Shown piece by piece: positions 55,728 through 63,771 of a stretch of 64,000 nucleotides of DNA. Every line of letters begins with the position of its first letter. The stretch's first letter is position 1. The notes under the pieces are model-generated. The model was not told the origin of the DNA, ran no database searches, and saw nothing but the letters and a program-made list of their open reading frames with translations. The stretch is from Planosporangium sp963837285 (GTDB lineage Bacteria > Actinomycetota > Actinomycetes > Mycobacteriales > Micromonosporaceae). The translations under genes were made by a program, and so were the position numbers. The stretch lies in assembly GCA_963837285.1 (NCBI GenBank), contig CAWIMS010000002.1, positions 124,001 to 188,000 of the forward strand. The letters are read 5' to 3'.

Positions 55728-56423
55728 TCAGCGGGTGGACCAGTTCTGGAAGGCGGTCAAGTGGTGCTGGGAGGCGGCGAGCAGGTGACCGTAGACCTGC
55801 TGCACGTCGGGGGCGGTCAGCCCGGTCAGCGCGGCCCGCAGGTCGGCGATGTCGGTCTGCTCGACCGTCTGGCCGACCTGCAGCGCGGCGGCCTGGTTGG
55901 CCTGGCCCTGCGCGAGCAGCTTGTCGTAGCTGGCCTGCACGGCCGGGTCGCTGAACTGCCCGGCCGGCTTGCCGGCGGTCTGGTCGGCGAGGCCGTACCG
56001 GTCGAGCAGGGTCCGTACCGCGGTCAGGTGCTGTGTCTCGGCCGCCGCGATCCGGTCGAAGACCGCCACCGGGTACTTGTCGGCGAACGCCGCGTACAGG
56101 TCGTGCGCGAGCTTCTCCTCCTGGGCCATCGCCGCGAGCGTGCTCTTCTGTTGCTCGGTCAGCGTGCCCTTGGCCGCAGTGACGGCCAGGCCCCCGCAAC
56201 TACCGTCGCGGGCGGTGGTACCCATCCCGGCGGCGCCGCCCATCCCCACGCCGTTGCCGGTGCGGTTGGCGCCGTGCCAGGCCGGCCCGGGGTCGGCGGA
56301 CACGGCCGCCGGTTGGCCGAACGGGCCCACACCGGCGACGGCGGGCGCCGCCACGGCGAGGCCACCCAGCCCGAGCGCGCCCGCGGCGACCAGAACCGCC
56401 GCGCGGCGTGTGGTCGTCTTCAT
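55728..56423 (-). CDS. Secreted DUF2202 ferritin-like protein
   Basis: A 231-residue protein from ATG 56423 behind AAGGAGGAG. A signal peptide covers about residues 1-30 (RRAAVLVAAGALGLGGLAV). The DUF2202 domain follows with its Glu/His helices: MAQEEKLAHDLYAAFADKYP, IAAAETQHLTAVRTLLDRYG, and ASQHHLTAFQNW. The family adopts a four-helix, ferritin-like bundle and is found in sulfur- and metal-related loci; activity is not established. It has its own promoter region and is followed by the CstR operator. Confidence 0.88.
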   Translation of the reverse strand: MKTTTRRAAVLVAAGALGLGGLAVAAPAVAGVGPFGQPAAVSADPGPAWHGANRTGNGVGMGGAAGMGTTARDGSCGGLAVTAAKGTLTEQQKSTLAAMAQEEKLAHDLYAAFADKYPVAVFDRIAAAETQHLTAVRTLLDRYGLADQTAGKPAGQFSDPAVQASYDKLLAQGQANQAAALQVGQTVEQTDIADLRAALTGLTAPDVQQVYGHLLAASQHHLTAFQNWSTR

Positions 56424-56529
56424 GACTCCTCCTTCATCGATTCGTATCGTTCTGACACCCCTACCGTGGCGCGGGCGTGTGCGAGCGGGATGCAACCGAT
56501 GTGGAGACGGCGTGGAGACCAGCCGCCGC

Positions 56530-57129
56530 TCACCGCCGGGCGGCGACCACGACGGCGTCCAGCGCCTGGGCGACAGAACCGTCGGTGGGCACCGGACGGC
56601 GGGCGGTCTCGGCACGGTCGATGCGCAGCCCGTCGAGTTCGGCGACGATCTCCTCCGGGGTGTACAGCACCGCCGGGTCCTGCGGACCGCCCACACCGCT
56701 GGTGAGGTTGGCCCGGTCGTGCCCGACGACCAGCAGGGTGCCGCCCGGGGCCAGGGCCGCGGCGGTGCGGGCGAGCACCCCGGCCCGGTCGCCGGCCGGC
56801 AGGTGCAGGTAGGCCACGAGCACCGCGTCGAAGCCGCCCGGCGGCGGGGCGTACGCGCTTACGTCGGCCACCAGCCAGGTCACGTCCACGCCGCGCTCGC
56901 GGGCCAACCGCCGGCCCCGCCCGACCGCCACCGCGGAAAAGTCGACGGCGATCACCCGCCAGCCCCGCCCGGCCAGCCAGACCGCGTTGCGCCCTTCCCC
57001 GGCGGCCAGGTCCAACGCCCGCCCGGGCGCCAGCCCGGCCAGCTCCGCCACCACGAACCGGTTCGGCTCCGCAGTCCACACCAGGTCGGGCGCGGCGGCG
57101 TAGCGGGCGTCCCACCCGCTGCTGTCCAT
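56530..57129 (-). CDS. Class I SAM-dependent methyltransferase
   Basis: A 199-residue enzyme with the SAM-binding loop ALDLAAGEGRNAVWLAGRGW, acidic Asp in VIAVDFSAVAV and motif GGFDAVLVAYLHLP. TehB/thiopurine-like sequence style suggests a small-molecule methylase. The gene lies between DUF2202 and a rhodanese remnant, so a thiol or sulfur acceptor is conceivable but unproven. The ATG follows GGGAGGG. Confidence 0.88.
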   Translation of the reverse strand: MDSSGWDARYAAAPDLVWTAEPNRFVVAELAGLAPGRALDLAAGEGRNAVWLAGRGWRVIAVDFSAVAVGRGRRLARERGVDVTWLVADVSAYAPPPGGFDAVLVAYLHLPAGDRAGVLARTAAALAPGGTLLVVGHDRANLTSGVGGPQDPAVLYTPEEIVAELDGLRIDRAETARRPVPTDGSVAQALDAVVVAARR

Positions 57130-57148
57130 GATCCCTCCCGACGGTTGG

Positions 57149-57437
57149 CTACCGGGTGCCGGCGAGTTCGCCGACCACCTTTTCGATGTCGCAGCTGGCG
57201 CCGCGGTTGAACGGCAACCGGGACCAGCACCACCTGGTCGAGCTGGGCGCGCAACTCCTCACGGTGCTCGCGCAGCAGGTGCAGCGGCACGTTGTACGCA
57301 CCGGGAATGTGCAGCGCCTCGAACTCGGCCGGGCTGCGCACGTCGAGGACCCGGCCGGCGTCGTCGGCGGCGAGCCAGGCGCGCAGGCCGGCCGGGTCCA
57401 GGCGGGTCGGGTGGGTTGAGGCGTCGGGGCTGGTCAC
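57149..57437 (-). pseudogene. Rhodanese-YgaP-like gene with a large internal deletion
   Basis: The first 65 residues (RVLDVRSPAEFEALHIPGAY, VPLHLLREHREELRAQLDQV) are rhodanese. Then the frame jumps to the last 20 residues of the same family (LPFNRGASCDIEKVVGEL, stop at 57151-57149). The region holding the active-site Cys and both membrane helices is missing compared with the 30896-31500 copy. It is inactive. Confidence 0.78.
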
Positions 57438-57473
57438 GGTGCGGGTTGTCCTCCGGTCCTGGGCGGGACGTGA

Positions 57474-57810
57474 TCAGGCCCGGCCGCACAGCATGCCGTG
57501 CCAGTACAGGGCGGGCAGGCCGTAGCGCTTGAGCAGCCACATGTCGTAGCGGGGCTTCATCGTTGCCCCAGTCCGGCTGGCTGAACATCGCCGCCGTGGG
57601 CAGCACCAGAATGACGCGCATCCGGTCCAGCACGCCCTGGCGGCGCCACCAGTCGGCCGCGAGATAGGCGATCTTCTGTGGCGCGCCAGCGCACTTGATC
57701 GGCCCAGGGGGCATGGTGAAAACGGCCGTGCCGGCGCTGGCGTGCCGGATGAACTCCCAGGTCCGCGGGGCCAGACAGTCGCCTGCCGGTTGGCCGCGTC
57801 GCATGGTCGT
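57474..57810 (-). pseudogene. Sulfide:quinone oxidoreductase fragment with internal deletion
   Basis: The minus strand reads TWEFIRHASAGTAVFTMPPG, PIKCAGAPQKIAYLAADWWR (the conserved catalytic-Cys region) and VILVLPTAAMFSQPDW. It then jumps, with a frameshift, to the C-terminus WLLKRYGLPALYWHGMLCGR (stop at 57476-57474). These blocks belong to FAD-dependent SQR enzymes that oxidise sulfide and reduce quinone. The N-terminal FAD domain and the central part are lost. Adjacent upstream sequence may hold further unrecognisable remains. Confidence 0.75.
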
Positions 57811-58083
57811 GGTCGCGCGCCGGGCTCGTGCCGTAGCCGATCGGGCGACAGCGCGGTGGGTCGAGCCGGTCTCAGGGCGAGTGGACGGGACCCGTCGGCA
57901 AGAAACCGGGCGGCTGGTCCACCAAGCGCAGGTCGGCAGGCCCGGGTACGAGCAGGGCCGCGGCGAGCCGCTGGACCTGGGTGACGTGGTGGCCGCCCGG
58001 GACTTTGCAGGTGAGGGCGTACCCCGCAGCGCGGGAGCCGCGCGTCATGCCGCGTCTTCATGCGTCAGGAATCCGCCGAGCAA
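57811..58083. other. Gene-poor stretch upstream of the second CstR unit
   Basis: Possible scrambled remains of the SQR N-terminus (LRLVDQPPGFLPTGP on the minus strand) but nothing that can be assigned firmly. Confidence 0.3.
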
Positions 58084-58097
58084 TACCCCCGGGGGTA
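58084..58097. promoter_or_regulatory. CsoR/CstR-type operator 4
   Basis: TACCCCCGGGGGTA, a perfect dyad, 38 bases before the intact CstR-like gene and upstream of the divergent SQR/rhodanese remnants. Confidence 0.85.
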
Positions 58098-58135
58098 GAG
58101 TAGATCGTAGGCGCAGTGATGATGAGGAGACCGCG

Positions 58136-58405
58136 ATGCAGGTGGACGAGGGCGCGACCGGTGACGTCATCAAGCGGTTGCGCCGCGCCGAGGGACAGAT
58201 CCGGGGCGTTATCGCGATGCTCGAGGAGGGCCGGGACTGCGCCGACGTGGTCACGCAACTGGCCGCCGTGTCCAAGGCGCTGGACCGGGCCGGTTTCAAG
58301 ATCATCGCCAGTGGCTTGCAGCAGTGCGTCACCGCTGCCGAGGCCGGTGAAGACCAGACGGTGAACCTGGAGCGGATGGAGAAGCTCTTCCTGTCCCTGG
58401 CCTGA
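58136..58405 (+). CDS. CstR-like repressor (CsoR family)
   Basis: An 89-residue all-helical repressor from ATG 58136 behind GAGGAGA. VIKRLRRAEGQIRGVIAMLE and EKLFLSLA frame the family core. Cys35 (GRDCADV) and Cys64 (LQQCV) are placed as in CsoR, but the position of CsoR's copper-binding His (four before the second Cys) is Gly60. The pair is therefore better suited to forming sulfane-sulfur crosslinks, as in CstR, than to binding Cu(I). With the other copy frameshifted it is the only intact member, and it could serve all four C5G5 sites in the island. Confidence 0.9.
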   Translation: MQVDEGATGDVIKRLRRAEGQIRGVIAMLEEGRDCADVVTQLAAVSKALDRAGFKIIASGLQQCVTAAEAGEDQTVNLERMEKLFLSLA

Positions 58406-59067
58406 CGCCAGCAGGGAGCCGAAGGGCCGGTTAGACGCTCGCGTCTGGTCGGGTTTCGGCGCTCTCGGCGTTCCACCCGTCCCGATCGGCCCGCGTGGTC
58501 GAGGCTTCAGTTCACACGGCGACCTCCGCAAGCCCCGTACAGCGGGTCGCGGACGGCGTGGAGCTGGCTACGCCGAAGCGCGGTCCACCGGGTGTCCGCC
58601 GCCGACCACGAGGGCAAGCCCGCGTTCCGCTGGATGCATCGGCACCTTCCTGCAGCCCGGGCGCCCCATCCCGCCGCCGGTGCACACGTCGGCGCTGGCA
58701 GATATCCCCGAGCATTGACCCAACATGCACGGTGATCTGCGGCGCTCCATCCGGACGAGACCGCGGCAGGCTGCGGGCCTGCCTCGACGGCGACCTCGCC
58801 GACAGCCTCCACCTCGCCCAGCGGGGACCTGCGGCCATCTCCCGGCGCCTGGCCGGACTCGACAGTGAATCCGGCGTCGAACGCGTTCGCCGCCAACGCC
58901 CGCCACACCTTCGCCGTCACCTGGCCGGTCCTGGGCGTCACCGACACTCGCCGCTGGCTGCGGGCCGCCGTGATGCCGCCGCTCCTGCCCCAGCGCGCCA
59001 TCCAGGGCCGGTGTCCACCGGTCAGGCTGCTACGCCGCCTGGGCGTGCACACCCGGCGCCGAGATTG
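58406..59067. other. Stretch without a recognised gene
   Basis: About 660 bases downstream of CstR. Open frames exist on both strands but none shows a conserved motif or family resemblance. Confidence 0.45.
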
Positions 59068-59598
59068 ACGCGGAACGGTGCGCGCTAGGGCGTCGGCCTG
59101 CCGGCCGCTGCGGTACAAGGCGAGCAATAGCTGGCCCGCCAGCCGCTCGTCCAGCGGATGGGCGGTGACGGCGGCGGACAGTTCGACCAGTAGCACCGAA
59201 TGCCGGCCCAGCCGCAGGGCCAGGTCGTTGCGGTCCAACTCGGCGGCCCACCGCTGCTGGTCCAAGGCATGGCGGACGCTCGTCAGCCACGGGGTGTCCA
59301 GGGTGGCGAACGCCGGACCGCGCCACAATCGAAGCGCCTCGTCCAACATCTCGGCTGCCATCTGGTCATCGCCTCCTGCGCGGGCCTGGGCGAGCAGGTG
59401 GTGGAAGCGGTGCAAATCGATGGTCATAGGGTCGACGGTCAGCAGGTAGCCGGCGGATCGCCGGTCGATGCGCACGTCATTGACGGCGGCCAAGGCCTGC
59501 CGTAGCCGCGACAGGTAGCTGTAGAGCACTTCCGGGCCCGCTGCGGTGGACGCTCGGCCCAGACTGTGTTGCAACGTGTCAAGCGCGGCGAACTCCAA
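59068..59598 (-). pseudogene. SARP (BTAD) regulator fragment
   Basis: The frame encodes the end of a winged-helix domain (LYSYLSRLRQALAAVNDVRI, then AGYLLTVDP) and a BTAD domain (DLHRFHHLLAQARAGG, EALRLWRGPAFATLDTPWL, HPLDERLAGQLLLALYRSGR). This matches the N-terminal part of AfsR-type regulators such as the one at 15035. It stops being recognisable at about 59068, and the first part of the DNA-binding domain is missing. No ATPase domain follows. Confidence 0.7.
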
Positions 59599-60280
59599 GC
59601 CGTCCTCACCCGCACCGGACGACGGAAAGGCTTGCGCGTCAACGTTGCCAGCCCCACCAACACCCTATTCTGATCATGACAATCAGCGGAAGGAGCAGTG
59701 TGACCATGCATCCAAGCAGGCTTACCTGCTTCGGCCCCCAAGTGGCAAGTAGTTTCAGATAGTTCGTAGGTGTTTGATGGTGGTGGCGGGACACGATTGT
59801 TCACCCTTCCGACCCGACAGGCGCCGAATCCTGCGAGCGGGTGGGGGTGGGTCAAGGGTCGGCGGAGCCGATCGCGTAGCGACGCCGTAGGCGCCCTTGA
59901 CGCGGCCGCCCGGGAGTGGATGATACGAGGCGTTCGGGTGAGAAGGGGGAAGGCGGCGGGGTTGTGTTGGGTGTTGGGTGTTGCCTCCTGCCGGTGGGGT
60001 GATGTGTCTTACCTGGGGTGTCCATTGTGGAGTCCTGGTGGTGCAGGCGTGGGGCAGCCAGGCTTACCTAGGCCCACGAGCCAGCCGGTGGTAGGCGACT
60101 CGGTGACATGATGATCGATTGGTTGTCCCCCGCCTGCGGGGGTGCGACCGCTCAGTCTTTGGAGGCCGTCCGCGTGATCCCGCACGGCGGCTCGCGGTCT
60201 GACAGCCCGTTGGCAGGAGCTGGTCGCATCGCGCATCGGGTGAGAATGAGGCAGCCCGCCTGCCCACCAGATCCCGCCGG
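59599..60280. other. Non-coding stretch before the IS110 transposase
   Basis: No gene recognised. It contains an interrupted inverted repeat at 59851-59901 (GTCAAGGG … CCCTTGAC) and a GC hairpin at 60127-60142 (CCCCGC-CT-GCGGGG type). The downstream part should include one end of the IS110 element. Confidence 0.45.
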
Positions 60281-61363
60281 TCAGGCCGCCTGGGCCACCT
60301 GCGGTCGCGCCGGGATTGGGGTGTCGGCCCAGCCGAACGCGTCGTCGCCGAGATCGTTCAGCAGGTGCACCGCCCGACGGATGATCTTCCTGGCCTCGGA
60401 CAGGGCGGCGCGTTTACCATCGATACGTTCTTTCACCCGGGCGTAGTAGGCGTGGTCTGGGGCCGATGCCCGGGCGTGGGTCTTGCCTGCCTCGTAGACA
60501 CACCAGCGCAGCACTGCGGGGCCCTGCCGGGACAGCCGCCCGGGGCTGGACTTGCCCGCCGAGGAGTACACGGTAACGTCCAGCCCGGCGAAGCGCACCG
60601 CCTGCCGGGAGGAGCGGAACCGGTCGGCGCCGCCCAGCCAACAGACCAAGGCCAGGGCGGTGACCGGCCCGACACCATAGAGCTCCTGGTGCAGCACCCG
60701 GGCGCCGCGCATCCGCCGCGCCGCGGCCAGCACCTGCCGACGCACGATCTCCAACTGCTCGTCGCAGACCTGAAGCATCCGCAACGCGACCGCGACCTGC
60801 ATCTGCCCGGCCGGTGACAACTGCGTATCGGCGATCTCCCGTAGCCGGGCCAGCCCTTCCACGCTGCTCAACCCACCCTCACCCAACGCGGAGGCACCCT
60901 GGTGGAACAGCACCGCGTGCACCCGCTGCACCCACCCGGTGTGTTCCACCCGCAGATCGTGGTAGACCTGCAGCAACGCCCGGCACTCCAGCACCCGCCA
61001 CGGCGGGATCCAACACTCCGGCAGCCGCCCGGTATCCAGCAACTCACGGATGTGCCGCGAGTCGGTCCGGTCAGTCTTGGCCCGCCGCTTACGGCCCCGC
61101 AACGCCGCGGTGTCAGCCGGCTCGCCCACATGCGCCTCGAACCCGGCCGCGGCCAACTCCTCCGCCACGTACCGCCACCCGGTACACCCCTCCAACCCGA
61201 ACGCCACCCCATCATCACGCTCAACGAACGGCGCCAGCCACGCCCGCAGATGCGCCCGGTCCGCCGGCGCGATCTGCCCCCGCACCAGTTCCCCGGTATC
61301 GGTATCGACGTAGTCGAACGTGATCTGCTTCCGGTGGATGTCGAAGCCGCCTACGATGGCCAT
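60281..61363 (-). CDS. IS110-family transposase
   Basis: A 360-residue DEDD transposase from ATG 61363 behind GGAGG. The RuvC-like N-terminal domain shows GGFDIHRKQITFDYV, VAFGLEGCTGWRYVAEEL and KTDRTDSRHI. The C-terminal Tnp_20 domain has LYGVGPVTALALVCWLGG and QGPAVLRWCVYEAG with the conserved Ser region upstream. IS110 elements use a bridge RNA to pick targets. The end boundaries are not defined here but must lie near 61420-61520 on one side, where the intron reverse transcriptase is cut. Confidence 0.92.
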   Translation of the reverse strand: MAIVGGFDIHRKQITFDYVDTDTGELVRGQIAPADRAHLRAWLAPFVERDDGVAFGLEGCTGWRYVAEELAAAGFEAHVGEPADTAALRGRKRRAKTDRTDSRHIRELLDTGRLPECWIPPWRVLECRALLQVYHDLRVEHTGWVQRVHAVLFHQGASALGEGGLSSVEGLARLREIADTQLSPAGQMQVAVALRMLQVCDEQLEIVRRQVLAAARRMRGARVLHQELYGVGPVTALALVCWLGGADRFRSSRQAVRFAGLDVTVYSSAGKSSPGRLSRQGPAVLRWCVYEAGKTHARASAPDHAYYARVKERIDGKRAALSEARKIIRRAVHLLNDLGDDAFGWADTPIPARPQVAQAA

Positions 61364-61463
61364 GAGAGACCTCCTCACGCTCCTGAGGGTCACGCACGTG
61401 ATCCGCACGCACATGTTCTGTCAGAGCAATCTTGCTGCGTATGAGCTGAGGAGGCCTCTCCCG

Positions 61464-62066
61464 TCACCCGACGAAACGGCCCGTCAACCAGCTCAACCTC
61501 AACCGCGGTAGCCGATGCATGTCATCTTTGATGTCGCCTTCCACGATCCATTCGTAGGACTTGGATGCTAGGAAGCGCACCTCGGCCACCGCGTCATGGG
61601 TCCGGTGGTTGGGGCGGAACCCGTAACTGCACGGGTAGAAGTCCGCCTCGAAGATCGGCTCCAACACCAGTTTGAGGGATGCCTGGACCACCCGGTCGGT
61701 GATGGTGGCGATCCCGAGGCGACGTAGCTTGCCGTTCGCCTTTGGGATCATCCGTTCCCGCACCGGCAGCGGGTGGAAGCTACGGTCCTTCAGCGATGTC
61801 CGCAGCCCGTCGAGGAAATCCTCGACGCCCTGTCCGACCTGGATCGACGCGGCAGTACGCCCGTCCACCCCGGCCGTGCGGGCACCCTTGTTACCCCGCA
61901 CCCGATCCCACGCCACTAACAGGAAGGCGGGATCGGCGACGAGGTTGAACAGGTCATCAAACCTGCGGTGAGGCTCGTCGCGAGCCCAACGGTGCAGCTT
62001 CGTCTGGATCTCCAGTACCCTTCGCTCGGCCCTGAACAGGGCCGACTCCAGTTCGTCGGTGTTCAC
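61464..62066 (-). pseudogene. Group II intron reverse transcriptase/maturase, 3'-truncated
   Basis: GTG 62066 follows AGGAGGA. The frame encodes the RT-0 to RT-2 region: LVADPAFLLVAWDRVRGNKG, ARTAGVDGRTAASI, HPLPVRERMIPKANGKLRRL, GIATITDRVVQASLKLVLEP, FEADFYPCSYGFRPNHRTHD. After WIVEGDIKDD it leaves the family at about 61524; the catalytic YADD box, maturase domain and endonuclease domain are missing. Truncation is probably due to the IS110 insertion. Confidence 0.88.
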
Positions 62067-62651
62067 CGGCGATGTCCTCCTGGTCTTCCAGTTCCTCGGC
62101 TGCTGACTTGCTGGTCCCCTTCGCCATGCACGTGCCTCTCGCACGCTCGGACTACTACGGGACCTCCGCCACGACCCGCCGCCATCGGCGGACGACACAC
62201 CTACCCACCGCCGTAGCGGGAGGGAACGACAGGTCGCTTCCCACGTTCATCACCGTTCGGTCGACCGGTGAGGCGGCCAGCTCTACCCCGGCAGCATCGC
62301 CACCCCTACGCCGCAGACCTTCAACGTGGCCTCCCCACCGGTATCGAAAGACCGGCTTCGAAGTCGCCGCCCAAAGGCGGCGTGCGCTGCATCCGGCCCA
62401 CATCCATCAGGTTCGAGCCGGCGGAACCCTTACGAGGCTTCAAACACTGGTTTCTCTCGTCCACCTTCCGGTCTTGCTCGCCGGACCCGGGCCATCTGAC
62501 AGTGCTGACCCGTCCCGGCTTTGTCAGGGCTGCTCCCACCCCGCCGCGTGTCTCCACGACGCGGCTGCCCTCAGCTTCCCCGCGCTGCTGCGACAGCGCA
62601 GGGGCGGGGTCCTTGCACCCCCGCCCGACGCGATGACGCCTCGTGGCGCAC
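61524..62651 (-). mobile_element. Truncated group II intron
   Basis: The 5' end is at 62651, where the ISAzo13 transposase frame stops and GTGCGCC, a GUGYG-type intron start, begins. About 580 bases of structured intron RNA precede the reverse transcriptase gene. The 3' part is absent. Confidence 0.65.
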
Positions 62652-62922
62652 CTCGATTTTGTTCCATTTCGAGGTTCCCGGCGGTAGATGGCACACCGTG
62701 ATCTGCAGGCCGGTTTCGGTGGCCAGGGCCGCCAGCTCGGTCTTCCACGCCCGGGCACGGTAGCCGTTGGAGCCACCCGCATCCGCGGTGATCAACAACC
62801 GGCGGGCGTGCGGGTAGTCGCTGATACCTCGGGCCTGCCACCAGCGGCGGATCGTGGCAACCGCGAACGCGGCCGTGTCGTGATCGCAACCAACGTTGAC
62901 CCCAGCCGGTGTCCGCGGTCAC
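62652..62922 (-). pseudogene. ISAzo13-family transposase fragment, interrupted by the group II intron
   Basis: The minus strand reads RRWWQARGISDYPHARRLL, ITADAGGSNGYRARAWKTEL, ATETGLQITVCHLPPGTSKW and ends NKIE, immediately followed by the intron start GTGCGCC. DAGGSNGYR and PPGTSKWNKIEHR-type blocks are conserved in ISAzo13 transposases. The N-terminal part is missing upstream of 62922 and the C-terminal exon is not seen in this window. Confidence 0.8.
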
Positions 62923-63289
62923 GTCATAGACCGCTGAAGTCGCCGCGCCTTACGAGGGGGAGCAAAAGGGGAGCAGATCGCAGAGCGATCTCTATCGCCT
63001 TCTATTCGAAGGTTAGCGATCAAGATGCCAATTGATCAAGGCTCTAACCTGCGATGCTCCGAGGCGTTAGCGCTTCCGGAATTCGGAAGAGCGCATGCGT
63101 CGGGAGCGTCCAAGGTGGACATAGGGGACCGACCTCTTCCGGATTTCGGAAGCAGTCAGGGAACCCAGCGACCCGAGGCCCGGCGGTATCCGGATTTGCC
63201 GATGACAGTGCATCCGATCTTGGTTTGGTTCTGCCCAGTTCTGTCGCTGTCGTCCTTCGGTTCGGGGGTGGACGGGTCGACACCTGGAT
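62923..63289. other. Non-coding stretch with paired palindromes
   Basis: No gene recognised. It holds GGGGAGCAAAAGGGGAGCAG (about 62956) and two palindromes at 63073-63089 and 63136-63152. Confidence 0.4.
63073..63152. repeat. Two near-identical palindromes 63 bp apart
   Basis: CTTCCGGAATTCGGAAG at 63073-63089 and CTTCCGGATTTCGGAAG at 63136-63152. Each is a 6-bp inverted repeat around a 5-base centre; the role is unknown. Confidence 0.55.
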
Positions 63290-63492
63290 GCTCCGGCCAC
63301 TGCGCCGCCTGTTCGCCCATCCTCGCAGTCACCGGGCCCCGGCAGGGACGCAAGAATGTGGTCCACGCCGATCCGTCGCTGGTCGAACGCGAGGGCTTCG
63401 CCGGCGAGGTACAGCTGCCACATACGCGCGGCCGGTTCGCCGATGAGGCACGCCGCCTTGTTCCACTGCCTGTCGAGTGCGCGCCAGCCGGC
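63290..63492 (-). pseudogene. Cyclopropane-fatty-acid synthase family fragment (C-terminal end)
   Basis: The minus strand reads ALDRQWNKAACLIGEPAARM and WQLYLAGEALAFDQRRIGVD, then HILA. This is the characteristic last helix pair of CFA synthase-like SAM methyltransferases (family pattern W-R-x-Y-L-A-x-S-A-x-x-F…R-I). Everything upstream is replaced by the DUF6510 gene, whose stop lies at the junction, so a deletion joined the two. Confidence 0.6.
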
Positions 63493-63771
63493 TCAGGTCT
63501 CGTCCGGTACGGGAAGTTGCAGGTAGGTGAGGCCGCGAAGGTCGATCCAGGCGCGACCGGGGCCGTGCACCGTGCGCAGGATGACCTGCTCGCAGCTGGG
63601 ACAGCGGGCGACAACGCCGGGCGCGTGATCGAAGACCCGCACCCCAGCCATGGGCCCCGCCCATCCACAGTTGGCGCAGCCGCCGACGGCTGCGGTGACG
63701 TCGGGGCGGAAGACGTCCTGGAGGGGGTCGGCGAGTGCGGTCCCGGCGGTCCGCATGGTCGAGCCGGTCAT
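63493..63771 (-). CDS. DUF6510 zinc-ribbon protein
   Basis: A 92-residue protein with two C-x-x-C knuckles (GGCANCGWAG and ARCPSCEQVILR) forming a zinc ribbon, and a C-terminal WIDLRGLTYLQLPV typical of DUF6510. ATG 63771 overlaps the stop of the upstream oxidoreductase (ATGA), indicating coupling. In actinobacteria this small protein follows a ferredoxin-reductase-like gene, often near a molybdopterin sulfite-oxidase-like gene. Its own role is unknown. Confidence 0.8.
   Translation of the reverse strand: MTGSTMRTAGTALADPLQDVFRPDVTAAVGGCANCGWAGPMAGVRVFDHAPGVVARCPSCEQVILRTVHGPGRAWIDLRGLTYLQLPVPDET

Noticed and set aside
60122..60150. A 29-base hairpin sequence resembling a type I-E CRISPR repeat (CCCCGCCTGCGGGG core)
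   Set aside because: Only one copy, no spacers, no second repeat and no cas genes; more likely a terminator-like or IS-end hairpin.
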